Shown here: in pieces, positions 37,793-47,913 of the stretch
Layout: every line of letters begins with the position of its first letter
How positions within the stretch are numbered: position 1 is the stretch's first letter
Assembly: GCF_018388465.1 (NCBI RefSeq)
Contig: NZ_CP074404.1
Span: 1,426,001 to 1,490,000, forward strand
Direction of reading: 5' to 3'
DNA length: 64,000 nt
From: Cellulomonas fengjieae
GTDB lineage: Bacteria > Actinomycetota > Actinomycetes > Actinomycetales > Cellulomonadaceae
Notes under the pieces: generated by a model
The model's database searches: none
Seen by the model: the letters and a program-made list of their open reading frames with translations, nothing else
What the model was told of the DNA's origin: nothing
Program-made: the position numbers and the translations under genes

Positions 37793-38719
37793 ATGCCGCG
37801 CATCTCCACGCCCACCCGCCCGTTCGGGTCGGTGCTCACCGCGATGGTCACGCCGATGACCGTGGACGGCGCCGTCGACCTCGCCCAGGCCGTGCGACTC
37901 GCCACGAACCTGGTGGACAACGGCCACGACGGGCTCGTGCTCAACGGCACCACGGGTGAGGCGCCGACGACCCACGCCCCCGAGAAGGCCGAGCTCGTCC
38001 GGGCCGTCGCCGAGGCCGTCGGGGACCGCGCCTGGGTCCTGGCCGGCGCCGGCTCCAACGACACCGCGCACGCCGTCCGGATGGCCGAGCAGGCCGCCGA
38101 GGCCGGTGCGCACGGACTGCTCGTCGTCAGCCCGTACTACTCCCGTCCGTCGCAGGAGGGCGTCCGTCGGCACATCGAGTCGATCGCCGACGCCACGCCG
38201 TTGCCCGTCATGCTCTACGACGTCCCAGGCCGCACGGGGGTGCGGTTCGCTCCCGAGACCGTCGCCGCGCTGGCCGAGAACGACCGGGTCGTGGCGATGA
38301 AGGACGCCGGCGGGGACTTCTACGCCGCCGCCAAGACGATCGCCGCCACCGGCCTGGGCTGGTACTCCGGCGACGACACCGCGCTGCTCGCCCTGCTCGC
38401 CCACGGTGGTGCCGGCATCGTCTCCGTCGTCGGCCACGTAGCCGGTCCGCAGCTCGCCCAGGTGGTCGCCGCGTTCGACGCCGGCGACCACGACGAGGCG
38501 CTCCGCATCTTCCGATCGATCATTCCCGCGATCGATGCACTCAACGGCGCCGGCTTCCAGACCGTCGCCGCGAAGGCCGCGCTCCAGGTGCTGGGCGTCC
38601 TGCCCGAGCGCTCGGTGCGCCTCCCGCTCGTCCCCGCGTCCGACGACGAGCTCGCGCTGATCCGCGACGGCCTGCGGGCCGCCGGGCTGCTCGAGCTCGC
38701 CGTCGGCGACCGCATCTGA
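37793..38719 (+). CDS. dapA: 4-hydroxy-tetrahydrodipicolinate synthase
   Basis: DapA condenses pyruvate with aspartate semialdehyde, the first dedicated step to diaminopimelate and lysine. The 308-residue TIM barrel has NGTTGEAPTTHAPEK, the catalytic Tyr in LYDVPGRTGV, and the Schiff-base Lys in VVAMKDAGGDF. The ATG at 37793 is followed by MPRISTPTRPFGS. Sixteen bases separate it from the RNase J gene, a regular actinobacterial pairing. Confidence 0.96.
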   Translation: MPRISTPTRPFGSVLTAMVTPMTVDGAVDLAQAVRLATNLVDNGHDGLVLNGTTGEAPTTHAPEKAELVRAVAEAVGDRAWVLAGAGSNDTAHAVRMAEQAAEAGAHGLLVVSPYYSRPSQEGVRRHIESIADATPLPVMLYDVPGRTGVRFAPETVAALAENDRVVAMKDAGGDFYAAAKTIAATGLGWYSGDDTALLALLAHGGAGIVSVVGHVAGPQLAQVVAAFDAGDHDEALRIFRSIIPAIDALNGAGFQTVAAKAALQVLGVLPERSVRLPLVPASDDELALIRDGLRAAGLLELAVGDRI

Positions 38720-38735
38720 TCCCACCAGGAGTCCC

Positions 38736-40421
38736 ATGAGTCACCCGCACCCTGAGCTCACCCTGCCCCCGGCCCTCGCCGACGGTGCCCTGCGCATCGT
38801 GGCGCTGGGTGGTCTCGGAGAGGTCGGCCGCAACATGGCCGTCCTCGAGCACGCCGGTCGTCTGCTGATCATCGACTGCGGTGTCCTGTTCCCCGAGGAC
38901 CACCAGCCCGGCGTCGACCTGATCCTGCCCGACTTCGAGTACATCAAGGACCGCCTCGACGACATCGAGGCGATCATCCTCACGCACGGCCACGAGGACC
39001 ACATCGGGGCGGTGCCGTACCTGCTGCGCCTGCGCAAGAACATCCCGCTGGTCGGCTCCAAGCTCACGCTGGCGTTCATCGACGCGAAGCTCAAGGAGCA
39101 CCGCATCCAGCCGGTGCTGCGCGAGGTCCGCGAGGGGCAGACCGCGACCTTCGGCGGCTTCGAGTGCGAGTTCATCGCGGTGAACCACTCGATCCCCGAC
39201 GCCCTCGCCGTCGCGGTGCACACGGCTGCCGGCACGGTCCTGCACACCGGCGACTTCAAGATGGACCAGCTGCCGCTCGACGGCCGGATCACCGACCTGC
39301 GCGCGTTCGCGCGCCTCGGCGAGCGCGGCGTCGACCTGTTCATGGTCGACTCCACCAACGCCGAGGTGCCGGGGTTCGTGGCGCAGGAGCGCGGGATCGG
39401 TCCCGTGCTGGACCAGGTGTTCGCCGACTCGACGAAGCGGATCATCGTCGCGTCGTTCGCATCGCACGTGCACCGCGTGCAGCAGGTGCTCGACGCGGCG
39501 TACACGCACAACCGGCGGGTGGCGCTGGTCGGCCGCTCGATGGTGCGCAACATGGGCATCGCGGCCGAGCTCGGGTACCTCAAGGTGCCGGACGGCGTGC
39601 TGATCGACCTCAAGCAGGTCGACACGCTGCGTGACGACGAGATCGTCCTCATGTGCACCGGCTCGCAGGGCGAGCCGATGGCCGCGCTGTCGCGGATCGC
39701 CAACAACGACCACAAGGTCACCGTCGGCCCCGGCGACACCGTGATCATGGCGTCGTCGCTCATCCCCGGGAACGAGAACGCCGTCTTCCGCGTGATCAAC
39801 GGCCTGACCCGGCTCGGCGCGCGCGTGGTGCACTCCGGGAACGCCAAGGTGCACGTCTCCGGCCACGCCAGCGCCGGTGAGCTCCTGTACTGCTACAACA
39901 TCCTCAAGCCGCGCAACGTGATGCCCGTGCACGGCGAGATCCGTCACCTGGTGGCCAACGCGGCGCTCGCGGTGCAGACCGGCATCCCCGCCGACCGCGT
40001 GGTCCTGGCCGAGGACGGCGTGGTGGTCGACCTGATCGACGGGCGCGCCCGGATCGTCGGCGCCGTGCCCTGCGGGTACGTGTACGTGGACGGGTCGAGC
40101 GTCGGGGAGATCACCGAGGTCGAGCTCAAGGACCGCCGGATCCTGGGCGACGAGGGGTTCATCTCGATCTTCGCGGTGGTCAGCTCCGCCGACGGCAAGG
40201 TGCTGGCCGGCCCGCAGATCCACGCCCGGGGGTTCGCCGAGCAGGACGCCGTGTTCGACGACATCCTCCCCGAGCTCACCGCGGCCCTCGAGGAGTCCGC
40301 CCGCAACGGCAACTCCGACGCGCACGTGCTGCAGCAGGTGATCCGCCGGGTGGTGGGCCGCTGGGTCTCCAACCGGCTGCGTCGTCGCCCGATGATCATC
40401 CCGGTGGTCGTCGAGGCCTGA
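38736..40421 (+). CDS. rnj: Ribonuclease J
   Basis: RNase J is a metallo-beta-lactamase/beta-CASP nuclease with endo- and 5'-exonuclease activity in mRNA turnover and rRNA maturation. The 561-residue protein has LTHGHEDHIGAVPYLL (metal site), LHTGDFKMDQLP, the beta-CASP domain with FASHVHRVQQVLDAA, and SGHASAGELLYCYNILKPR, with the C-terminal domain ending RRPMIIPVVVEA. ATG 38736 follows CAGGAG. A hairpin lies after its stop. Confidence 0.96.
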   Translation: MSHPHPELTLPPALADGALRIVALGGLGEVGRNMAVLEHAGRLLIIDCGVLFPEDHQPGVDLILPDFEYIKDRLDDIEAIILTHGHEDHIGAVPYLLRLRKNIPLVGSKLTLAFIDAKLKEHRIQPVLREVREGQTATFGGFECEFIAVNHSIPDALAVAVHTAAGTVLHTGDFKMDQLPLDGRITDLRAFARLGERGVDLFMVDSTNAEVPGFVAQERGIGPVLDQVFADSTKRIIVASFASHVHRVQQVLDAAYTHNRRVALVGRSMVRNMGIAAELGYLKVPDGVLIDLKQVDTLRDDEIVLMCTGSQGEPMAALSRIANNDHKVTVGPGDTVIMASSLIPGNENAVFRVINGLTRLGARVVHSGNAKVHVSGHASAGELLYCYNILKPRNVMPVHGEIRHLVANAALAVQTGIPADRVVLAEDGVVVDLIDGRARIVGAVPCGYVYVDGSSVGEITEVELKDRRILGDEGFISIFAVVSSADGKVLAGPQIHARGFAEQDAVFDDILPELTAALEESARNGNSDAHVLQQVIRRVVGRWVSNRLRRRPMIIPVVVEA

Positions 40422-40432
40422 GCGGCCGACGA

Positions 40433-40466
40433 ACGGCCCCGTCCTGCTGCCGCGGGGCGGGGCCGT
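40433..40466 (+). terminator. Hairpin after the RNase J gene
   Basis: ACGGCCCCG (40433-40441) pairs with CGGGGCCGT (40458-40466) around a 16-base loop, 11 bases past the stop. Alternative pairings in the loop are possible. Confidence 0.65.
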
Positions 40467-40544
40467 CGTCGTCGTCGGGGGCGTGCCCGGTGGTCGGCCC
40501 TGGCGGGTCGCACCCGTGCGCGTGCAGCTGTGATCCCGGCCCTG

Positions 40545-41666
40545 TCAGGCCGGGGTCACGCCACGGAACTGCGCGAGCCGCTCGTGCTCGACGTCGACCG
40601 CGGACCTGGTGCGGCTCGACCACGGGACCCACTCGTCGAGCTCGAGCCCCAGCCGCCGGCCCTTCGCCCGAGGCCGCCACGTGCCGATGATCTCGCCGCC
40701 CGCCAGCACCGCGCCGGGTCGGCCGATGGTGGGCCAGAGCGTCCTGTGCCGGGCGCTGTCGGGAACGACGACGTCGCGGTCTCGGCCCTGCAGGAACAGG
40801 TCGTACGGTCCGAGCAGCCGCACGACCGGCCCGCCCGGCGGGTCCGACAGCGCGGTCAGGTCGGCGTCGAGCATGCTCGCGCGGCGCCCCTCGACCGAGA
40901 CGTCCACCACATCCTGGGGCCAGCGGGCGGTGACGTCCCGGACGGCTGCATCCAGGTAGTCGGCTGCCTGCCGGGGCGTGAGCGGGCCGAGCAGGTGCAG
41001 GAGAGCGCGGAGCACGTCGACCCGCCCGTCGTCGGCCGCGGTGGTGCGCCCGAGCATGCCCATCTGCGCCGCGGGCCAGCCGGGGATCCGACGGATCACC
41101 GGGGGAGACGTGTCGGGCTCCAGGTCGAGGCCCGCGTGCAACGCGGCCAGCCGGAACGGCATCTCGTACATGTGCGTGGCTCCGCAGGCCGCGCACCAGC
41201 GCAGGTAGGGCCCGGGCAGCTCCGCGGTCATCCGGGTGGACAGCGTCCCCTTGTCCAGGGGTGAGTCGACGACCGCACGCATGGTCCTCGACACGGTGGC
41301 GAGCGCGTCCAGGACGGCGATTCCGGCATCGGCCAGCGGCCTCGCGGCGCTGAGGACGCGCTTGGCGGCATCAGCCTCCGAGTAGGGGCGCAGCGCCTGC
41401 TCGACCTCCGCGAGGTCGGCGCGCCGGTACGCGTGCGGGGCCCCGCGCACCGTCCAGGAGAGCGCGAGCTCGTGCGGCCAGGCGTGCGCGCCGACGGGTA
41501 CGCCGCGCAGGGCGAGGGCCCAGAGCGCTCCGTCGGGGCCGGTGTCCTGCACGCCGAGATCGAGGATCACCGCGTCGTCCGGGCGCCGGTCCGCCCGCGG
41601 GGAGCGGTCGAGCTGCTGGGCGTGCACGCGATAGCGCCGTACCTGGTCCCGGGTGATCGCGGACAT
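40545..41666 (-). CDS. Winged-helix DNA-binding protein of the HTH_42 (AlkZ/YcaQ-like) superfamily
   Basis: The 373-residue protein begins MSAITRDQVRRYRVHAQQLD. Proteins of this superfamily have three winged helices, and characterised ones (AlkZ, YcaQ) are DNA glycosylases that unhook crosslinks or remove alkylated bases using a Q-x-Q or Q-x-D motif near the N-terminus. The Q18-L-D20 here fits Q-x-D by position and spacing, which supports a glycosylase, but this actinobacterial subgroup is not well characterised and the activity is inferred. The C-terminus has WRPRAKGRRLGLELDEW. It converges on RNase J and is the same strand as the TetR gene upstream. Confidence 0.75.
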   Translation of the reverse strand: MSAITRDQVRRYRVHAQQLDRSPRADRRPDDAVILDLGVQDTGPDGALWALALRGVPVGAHAWPHELALSWTVRGAPHAYRRADLAEVEQALRPYSEADAAKRVLSAARPLADAGIAVLDALATVSRTMRAVVDSPLDKGTLSTRMTAELPGPYLRWCAACGATHMYEMPFRLAALHAGLDLEPDTSPPVIRRIPGWPAAQMGMLGRTTAADDGRVDVLRALLHLLGPLTPRQAADYLDAAVRDVTARWPQDVVDVSVEGRRASMLDADLTALSDPPGGPVVRLLGPYDLFLQGRDRDVVVPDSARHRTLWPTIGRPGAVLAGGEIIGTWRPRAKGRRLGLELDEWVPWSSRTRSAVDVEHERLAQFRGVTPA

Positions 41667-41703
41667 GACCCCACCGTGCCAGGTCACACCGACAGGCAAC
41701 AGG

Positions 41704-42282
41704 TCAGCCGGCGAGGATCGCCGGCCCGGCCGCGCGCAGCGTCCGGGTGTACCGCCCCTCGGCCCCGTCGGGCAGCACGCCGTCGAGCTCGAGCTCGACC
41801 AGGCCGTGCACGAGAGCCCACAGGGCGAGGGCGGGTTCCGCGGCGGCCGGGGCGGGAGCGTCGAGCACCCGCATGACGGCGTCGCGCAGCACCAGGAACG
41901 TCGCGCTCGCGGTGGCGGGACCGCGCGTCCCGTCCTGGATGCCGACACCGGGCGTGCCGAACATGACCCGGTAGAAGTTCGGCGCGGCCAGGGCGTTCTC
42001 CCGGTAGGCCAGGCCGAGCCCCAGCAGGTCCGCGGCGGGGTCGTCGGTGCGGGGCACGGCGGCGAGGCGCCGGGCGAACCGCGCGAAGGCCTCGTCCCCG
42101 ACGGCGCGCAGCAGCTCCTCCCGACTGCCGAACAGGGAGTAGACCGCCGACGCGGACGTCCCCGCCCGCGCGGCCAGGTCGCGCACGGTGAGCCCGGTCG
42201 AGCCCGTGGTGGCGACGACGGCCGAGGCCTCCTCGAGGAGGCGGGCGGCGAGGGAGTCGTCGTGCACGCGTGGACGGGCCAT
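41704..42282 (-). CDS. TetR family transcriptional regulator with WHG-type ligand domain
   Basis: The 192-residue protein has VRDLAARAGTSASAVYSLFG in the helix-turn-helix and a C-terminal domain with ALALWALVHGLVELELDGVL, the WHG (TetR_C_33) signature. It is divergent from a small membrane protein gene and is probably its repressor. The ATG at 42282 is used; the region between the two starts holds a promoter with a palindrome inside it. Confidence 0.9.
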   Translation of the reverse strand: MARPRVHDDSLAARLLEEASAVVATTGSTGLTVRDLAARAGTSASAVYSLFGSREELLRAVGDEAFARFARRLAAVPRTDDPAADLLGLGLAYRENALAAPNFYRVMFGTPGVGIQDGTRGPATASATFLVLRDAVMRVLDAPAPAAAEPALALWALVHGLVELELDGVLPDGAEGRYTRTLRAAGPAILAG

Positions 42283-42300
42283 CCGCCGAGTCTATGACCC

Positions 42301-42330
42301 TTGACGGGTTTGCAAACGGTGTTCTATAAC
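42301..42330 (+). promoter_or_regulatory. Promoter with an operator-like palindrome for the membrane protein gene
   Basis: TTGACG (42301-42306) and TATAAC (42325-42330) are an 18-base-spaced -35/-10 pair, the best sigma-70-type promoter in the window. The perfect palindrome GTTTGCAAAC (42308-42317) lies between the two boxes, where a bound TetR dimer would block the polymerase. A GTTCTA and a GTTCTG also occur close by. An AGGAGG at 42346-42351 sets the downstream start. Confidence 0.7.
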
Positions 42331-42355
42331 GAAGTTCTGAATCTCAGGAGGAAAC

Positions 42356-42766
42356 ATGCTCGAGCTGACCGAAGCCGCCCGGGTGACCGCCGGCATCGTG
42401 GCCCTGTCCGTCGTCGCGATCGAGTCCGGGGGCGCGTTCATGCTCCGCATCGTGACGGGGCGGGAGCAGGTCACGGACTTCCAGCGCCGGTTCTTCCGGG
42501 CGGGTCACGCGCACGCGGGGGTGCTCGTGACCCTCGGGCTGGTCTGCCTCCTCCTGGGCGAGGCGACCACCCTGTCCGGATTCTGGCGGTGGCTGGCGCA
42601 GACCGGGGTGCTCGTCGCCGCGATCGTCATGCCGGCCGGGTTCTTCTTCTCGGCCATGGGACGAGGCCGGCAGGAGCCGAACCGGGCAGTGGTGCTGCTC
42701 GGCGTCGGTGCCGTGCTGCTGGCCGCGGGTGTGACGACGCTGGGAGTGGGCCTGCTCCGGGGGTGA
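42356..42766 (+). CDS. Small four-helix membrane protein under TetR control
   Basis: The 136-residue protein has about four membrane helices (for example [20 protein letters not shown] and [21 protein letters not shown]). It resembles uncharacterised actinobacterial membrane proteins adjacent to TetR genes; I do not recognise a transport or enzyme motif. ATG 42356 follows AGGAGG by four bases, an unusually good site for this window. Confidence 0.8.
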   Translation: MLELTEAARVTAGIVALSVVAIESGGAFMLRIVTGREQVTDFQRRFFRAGHAHAGVLVTLGLVCLLLGEATTLSGFWRWLAQTGVLVAAIVMPAGFFFSAMGRGRQEPNRAVVLLGVGAVLLAAGVTTLGVGLLRG

Positions 42767-42830
42767 ACGCAGCGCCGACACGCGGGCCGCCGGTACGGGA
42801 TGTGCGTGTCCGCCGACTACTTTGAGGACC

Positions 42831-45482
42831 ATGGCGACTCGCACGTCCACACCACGCACCCGTTCCGGTGCGCCGGCGACGTCGCGCGCGTCCGGTCGGC
42901 CCGCCTCACGCCCGCAGGCGCGCAAGCCCGTGCCGCCGCCCAGGCCCGCCCTGCCGATCCGCATCGTCAAGGGCATCTTCATGGGTTCGGCCCACGTCGT
43001 CGGCGGCACGGCCCGGCGGGTGGGCAAGGGAGCGCGCGACCTGGACCCCGCGCACCGTCGGGACGGCCTGGCGTTCACGCTGCTCGCGCTCGCGATCGTC
43101 ATCGCGGCGCGCGAGTGGTGGGACCTGTCCGGTACGGCCGGGACCGTGGTGCACAACGTCGTCGCCGGGACGTTCGGGAAGGTCGGCGTCGCGGTCCCGC
43201 TGGTCCTGCTCGGGCTCGCGGTACGGCTGATGCGCCACCCGGAGCGCGTCGAGGCGAACGGACGCATCGTCATCGGGCTGAGCGCGATCACGCTCGCCGC
43301 CTGCGGCCTCGTCCAGATCGGCGCGGGGCTGCCCGGCACGGACGACATCGCGGCGCTGCGGGCCGCGGGCGGGATGGTGGGCTTCCTCGTCGGCACGCCG
43401 CTCGCCAGCCTCCTGACCGGCGGCGTGGCGATCGCGCTGCTGGTCCTGCTCGCGTTCTTCGGTGTCCTCGTCGTCACGGCGACGCCTGTGCACCAGGTGG
43501 TCCCGCGGCTGAAGGGCCTCTACGACAGGCTCACCGGCAACCACCGCGAGCCCGAGGAGCCCGTCGAGGACGACGCCCCGCTGGTCATCCGCGCCGGCCA
43601 CACGGCGCTCCCGGAGATCGAGGCCCCGCCTGCCAAGCGCGGCCTGCTCGGCCGCCGGCGCAAGCGTGCCGTCGACGTGGACGAGCCGGACGACACCCGG
43701 CTCGAGGAGTACGACGGCGACGAGGCGTTCACCCGGGCGGCGATCGTCGCGGCTGCCGAGGCGGAGGCCGACGCGAAGGCCCTGCGGGAGGCCGCAGCCG
43801 CCACGGAGCCGACCACGGTCGTCACCACCAAGCCGCCCCTCGTCGCTCCCGCCCCGACGCCCGTGCCCCGTGGCGAGCAGCCCATGCTCAGCGGGGACGT
43901 GCTCTACACGCTGCCCTCCGAGGACTCACTGTCCAAGGGGCCGCCGCACAAGGTGCGCTCCGCCGCGAACGACCGCGTCGTCGAGTCCCTGACGTCCGTC
44001 CTCGACGCGTTCGAGATCGACGCCCAGGTGACCGGGTTCACCCGCGGCCCGACGGTCACCCGGTACGAGGTCGAGCTGGGCCAGGCCGTCAAGGTGGAGC
44101 GCGTCACGGCGCTCAGCAAGAACATCGCGTACGCGGTGGCGAGCGCGGACGTGCGGATCCTGTCGCCCATCCCCGGCAAGTCGGCGATCGGCATCGAGAT
44201 CCCGAACACCGACCGCGAGACGGTCTCGCTCGGCGACGTCCTGCGCTCCAGCGCGGCCAAGCGCACCGAGCACCCGATGGTGATCGGCGTCGGCAAGGAC
44301 GTCGAGGGCGGGTACGTCGTCGCCAACCTGGCCAAGATGCCCCACCTGCTCGTGGCCGGCGCGACCGGTGCGGGTAAGTCCAGCTTCGTGAACTCGATGA
44401 TCGTGTCGATCCTCATGCGCGCGACGCCCGACGAGGTCCGCATGGTGCTCGTCGACCCCAAACGCGTCGAGCTCACGCTCTACGAAGGCATCCCGCACCT
44501 GATCACGCCGATCATCACGAACCCCAAGAAGGCCGCCGAGGCACTCGAGTGGGTGGTGCGCGAGATGGAGGCGCGCTACGACGACCTGGCGAACTTCGGG
44601 TTCAAGCACATCGACGACTTCAACACCGCCGTGCGAGCGGGCAAGGTCAAGCCGCTGCCCGGGTCGGAGCGCAAGATCTCCACGTACCCGTACCTGCTGG
44701 TGGTCGTGGACGAGCTCGCGGACCTGATGATGGTCGCGCCGCGTGACGTCGAGGCGTCCATCCAGCGCATCACGCAGCTGGCGCGCGCCGCGGGCATCCA
44801 CCTCGTGCTGGCCACCCAGCGGCCGAGCGTCGACGTCGTCACGGGCCTGATCAAGGCCAACGTGCCGTCCCGGCTCGCGTTCGCGACGAGCTCGCTGACC
44901 GACTCGCGGGTGGTCCTCGACCAGCCCGGCGCGGAGAAGCTCATCGGCCAGGGTGACGCGCTGTTCCTGCCCATGGGGGCGGCCAAGCCGATGCGCACCC
45001 AGGGCGCCTGGGTCTCCGAGTCGGAGATCCACGCGGTCGTCGAGCACGTCAAGAAGCAGCTCAAGCCGGTGTACCGCCAGGACGTCGCGGCGGCCCCGGT
45101 CAAGAAGCAGGTGGACGAGGACATCGGCGACGACCTCGACCTGCTGCTGCAGGCCGCCGAGCTCGTGGTCACCACCCAGTTCGGTTCGACGTCGATGCTG
45201 CAGCGCAAGCTGCGCGTCGGCTTCGCCAAGGCCGGTCGGCTCATGGACCTGCTCGAGTCCCGCGAGATCGTCGGGCCCTCCGAGGGGTCCAAGGCGCGCG
45301 AGGTCCTCGTCCAGGCCGACGACCTGCCCGGCACGCTCGCGATGCTGCGGGGCGCTCCGGACGAGGAGGACAGGTACGCGTCCACGGACGGCGCCCTGCC
45401 CGGTGACCCGCCCGTGGCGACGGACTACTTCGACGGCGCGGAGGAGGACGACGCCGGCCGCTGGTCCGGCGGGGGTTCGTGA
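42831..45482 (+). CDS. ftsK: DNA translocase FtsK
   Basis: FtsK pumps DNA through the closing septum and helps resolve chromosome dimers. The 883-residue protein has a Ser/Arg/Pro-rich N-terminus, membrane helices (about residues 75-230), a linker, and a RecA-like motor with Walker [14 protein letters not shown], Walker [14 protein letters not shown], and [19 protein letters not shown]. The C-terminal gamma domain ([26 protein letters not shown]) reads KOPS sites. ATG 42831 is preferred; a TTG at 42822 is possible. Its stop overlaps the GGDEF-EAL gene start (GTGA). Confidence 0.96.
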   Translation: MATRTSTPRTRSGAPATSRASGRPASRPQARKPVPPPRPALPIRIVKGIFMGSAHVVGGTARRVGKGARDLDPAHRRDGLAFTLLALAIVIAAREWWDLSGTAGTVVHNVVAGTFGKVGVAVPLVLLGLAVRLMRHPERVEANGRIVIGLSAITLAACGLVQIGAGLPGTDDIAALRAAGGMVGFLVGTPLASLLTGGVAIALLVLLAFFGVLVVTATPVHQVVPRLKGLYDRLTGNHREPEEPVEDDAPLVIRAGHTALPEIEAPPAKRGLLGRRRKRAVDVDEPDDTRLEEYDGDEAFTRAAIVAAAEAEADAKALREAAAATEPTTVVTTKPPLVAPAPTPVPRGEQPMLSGDVLYTLPSEDSLSKGPPHKVRSAANDRVVESLTSVLDAFEIDAQVTGFTRGPTVTRYEVELGQAVKVERVTALSKNIAYAVASADVRILSPIPGKSAIGIEIPNTDRETVSLGDVLRSSAAKRTEHPMVIGVGKDVEGGYVVANLAKMPHLLVAGATGAGKSSFVNSMIVSILMRATPDEVRMVLVDPKRVELTLYEGIPHLITPIITNPKKAAEALEWVVREMEARYDDLANFGFKHIDDFNTAVRAGKVKPLPGSERKISTYPYLLVVVDELADLMMVAPRDVEASIQRITQLARAAGIHLVLATQRPSVDVVTGLIKANVPSRLAFATSSLTDSRVVLDQPGAEKLIGQGDALFLPMGAAKPMRTQGAWVSESEIHAVVEHVKKQLKPVYRQDVAAAPVKKQVDEDIGDDLDLLLQAAELVVTTQFGSTSMLQRKLRVGFAKAGRLMDLLESREIVGPSEGSKAREVLVQADDLPGTLAMLRGAPDEEDRYASTDGALPGDPPVATDYFDGAEEDDAGRWSGGGS

Positions 45483-47677
45483 GCGCCGTCACCTCCGGGC
45501 CCGTGGGAGCAGTGAGCACTCTGATCGCCGTGGTGGCGATCGTCGCCCTGATCGCCGTCCTCGTCCTGCTCGGGACCCAGCGCGCGCAGGTGCGCCGGGC
45601 GAGCGAGGCGCTGGCGCTGTCGCGGGAGCTGCGCAACCGGTACGACGCCCTGCAGGCCGTGACCACCGAGGGGGTGCTCGTCCAGTCGCTGTCCGGACGC
45701 GTGCTGGACATCTCGGACCGCGCGGCCCAGATCCTGGGGATCGACGGCCCGGCCTCGGTCGGTCGTGCGGTCGGTGACCTGCCGGTCTCCGTGGTCAACG
45801 AGATGGGCCTGGCCATGAACCCGGCCGCGGTCCTGGGCCGACGGTCGGGCATCGCCCCCGCCGGGCGGGCGATCGACTCCGAGCTGGTGGGTGTCGTCCT
45901 GCCCGGCATGGACGCCGCCCACGCGCGCATGGTCCAGGTGTCGAGCCAGCTGGTCCCGGCCGGCGACGGTGACGCCGACGCGGTGCTGACGACGCTCGTG
46001 GACGTCACGGGGCGTCGAGAGACCGAGGCGGCCCTGACCCGCAGCGAGATGCAGTTCCGCGTGGCGATGGAGAACGCACCCATCGGCATGGCCCTGGTGG
46101 ACCTGGAATGGCGGATCGTCGAGGCGAACGCCGCGTTCGCCGAGCTGCTCGGCACGAGCGTCGGCGCCCTTCGGGGCTACCGGATGGAGGACCTGAGCAC
46201 GCCGGAAGGACGGCCCGCCGAACGGCTCGAGGTCGACCGCCTGCTCGGGGGCGGCCAGCACAGGTTCTCGATGGAGAAGCGGTACCAGCGTGCCGACGGC
46301 CACGAGGTCTGGGTCGCGCTCGACGCCGCCCTGGTGCGCACCCCGACGGGTGCACCCGACCACTTCGTCGTGCAGGTCCGCGACTCCACGGAGTCGCGCC
46401 TGCAGGCCGAGATGCTCACCCACCGCGCCATGCACGACCCGTTGACCGGCCTGGCCAACCGCACGCTGCTGCAGGAGGTCCTCCAGTCCGCGCTCGAGCA
46501 GCCCGGGGCGGAGGCGCGGGTGGCGGTGCTGGCCTGCGACCTCGACGGGTTCAAGGAGATCAACGACCGCTACGGGCACGCCGCGGGCGACGAGGTCCTG
46601 GTGCACGTCGCCGGTGTGCTGCGCGCCGCGACCGCGCGCCGGGGGACCGTCGCGCGGCTCGGCGGTGACGAGTTCGTGGTGGTCGTCCAGGACGTCGACG
46701 GCCCGCGAGCCGTGTTCGAGGTCGCCGCCGCCATCCACGCGGGCCTGCACGAGCCGGTCCGGGTGGCCAGGCGCCGGCTCGTCGTCGCGGCCAGCGTCGG
46801 CATCGCCGTGGCCGACCCCGACTCGATCGACGGCGGCGCTCCCGGCCTGCTGGCCGCCGCCGACGCGGCGCTCTACCGGGCCAAGAGCGCCGGCCGCGGC
46901 CGCACGGAGGTCTACGACGGGTCCATGGCGATGGGCTCGGCGTCCGACCTGCACCGCGAGCTCGCGGCCGCCCTCGCCACGGACCAGCTCGTGGTCCACT
47001 ACCAGCCGATCGTGGACCTGTCGGACGCCCGGGTGGTGGGCTACGAGGCGCTGGTGCGGTGGGAGCACCCCCGCCGCGGGCTCCTGCTGCCGGGGGCGTT
47101 CCTGTCCCTCGTCCAGGAGGCCGGCCTGTCCGTCGCCCTGGGCCAGCTGGTCGCACGGCGTGTCGTCGAGTTCGTCGCGACCATGCCGGACCGGACGCGG
47201 TGGGTGTCCGTGAACGTCTCGGCCGACCAGCTCGGTGACGGGGAGTTCGCGACGACCCTCCTGGCCGAGATCTCCCGGCACCGCCTCAGCGCGGGCCGCA
47301 TCGTGGTCGAGCTGACGGAGTCGTCGCTGGTGGCGTCCGGGACCCGGATCCGCCACGAGCTGACGCAGCTGTCCGCGGCGGGCGTCCCGATCCTGCTCGA
47401 CGACTTCGGCACCGGGGTGTCGCCGCTGTCGTACCTGCGCGACCTGCCCGTGGCCGGGGTCAAGCTCGACATGTCCTTCACATCCGGCATCCCCGAGGAC
47501 CCCACGGCCGGCAAGGTCGCTCGGGCGCTCGGTGCGCTGGCGCGCGAGCTCGCGATGGTGACCATCGCCGAGGGCATCGAGCAGGAGGAACAGGCGGAGT
47601 TCCTGCAGCGCAACGGGTGGCGCTACGGGCAGGGCTGGCTGTACGGCAGCGCCCAGCCCGGCGGCATCACGCGCTGA
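45479..47677 (+). CDS. Membrane-anchored PAS-GGDEF-EAL cyclic-di-GMP protein
   Basis: The 732-residue protein has one membrane helix (about residues 14-32), two PAS-like regions (about 45-160 and 190-300), a GGDEF domain with the exact motif at 395-399, and an EAL domain with EAL at 523-525. The GGDEF active motif is intact, but the usual upstream I-site RxxD is absent (AxxG instead), so product inhibition is unlikely. The EAL half keeps DDFGTG and a KLD in place of KID, and AEGIE near the end, so phosphodiesterase activity is plausible. Whether one or both activities work is not decided by sequence. It is coupled to ftsK by a GTGA overlap. Confidence 0.92.
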   Translation: MSAVTSGPVGAVSTLIAVVAIVALIAVLVLLGTQRAQVRRASEALALSRELRNRYDALQAVTTEGVLVQSLSGRVLDISDRAAQILGIDGPASVGRAVGDLPVSVVNEMGLAMNPAAVLGRRSGIAPAGRAIDSELVGVVLPGMDAAHARMVQVSSQLVPAGDGDADAVLTTLVDVTGRRETEAALTRSEMQFRVAMENAPIGMALVDLEWRIVEANAAFAELLGTSVGALRGYRMEDLSTPEGRPAERLEVDRLLGGGQHRFSMEKRYQRADGHEVWVALDAALVRTPTGAPDHFVVQVRDSTESRLQAEMLTHRAMHDPLTGLANRTLLQEVLQSALEQPGAEARVAVLACDLDGFKEINDRYGHAAGDEVLVHVAGVLRAATARRGTVARLGGDEFVVVVQDVDGPRAVFEVAAAIHAGLHEPVRVARRRLVVAASVGIAVADPDSIDGGAPGLLAAADAALYRAKSAGRGRTEVYDGSMAMGSASDLHRELAAALATDQLVVHYQPIVDLSDARVVGYEALVRWEHPRRGLLLPGAFLSLVQEAGLSVALGQLVARRVVEFVATMPDRTRWVSVNVSADQLGDGEFATTLLAEISRHRLSAGRIVVELTESSLVASGTRIRHELTQLSAAGVPILLDDFGTGVSPLSYLRDLPVAGVKLDMSFTSGIPEDPTAGKVARALGALARELAMVTIAEGIEQEEQAEFLQRNGWRYGQGWLYGSAQPGGITR

Positions 47678-47843
47678 CGCGGGGACTCACTCGACCCCGG
47701 TCGCCGGTGTCGTCCTCGGCCAGCCGGCGGTCGAGCGTCGGCTGCGAGGACAACGCCGGTGGGCGACCGTGCCGTGTGCCCCCGGCGTCCCGGCCGGCGC
47801 ACCCGTCGGCCGCCCGGCCGGCACGTCACCGGGCTCCCGCGCA

Positions 47844-47865
47844 CCGGCCGCGTCGACGCGGCCGG
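47844..47865. terminator. Perfect 22-bp palindrome between converging genes
   Basis: The palindrome can fold into a 9-bp stem with a four-base TCGA loop. It sits in the 236-base gap between the GGDEF-EAL and CapA-type genes, which converge, so it may end transcription from either side. Otherwise this gap holds no gene. Confidence 0.55.
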
Positions 47866-47867
47866 GC

Positions 47868-47884
47868 AGCGGGCGGCGCCCGCT
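47868..47884. terminator. Second stem-loop in the same convergent gap
   Basis: AGCGGGC (47868-47874) pairs with GCCCGCT (47878-47884) around GGC, three bases past the large palindrome. It lies 29 bases after the CapA-type stop. Confidence 0.5.
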
Positions 47885-47913
47885 GGCGCCGTCCCGGGGT
47901 CGGCGCGGTGGGC

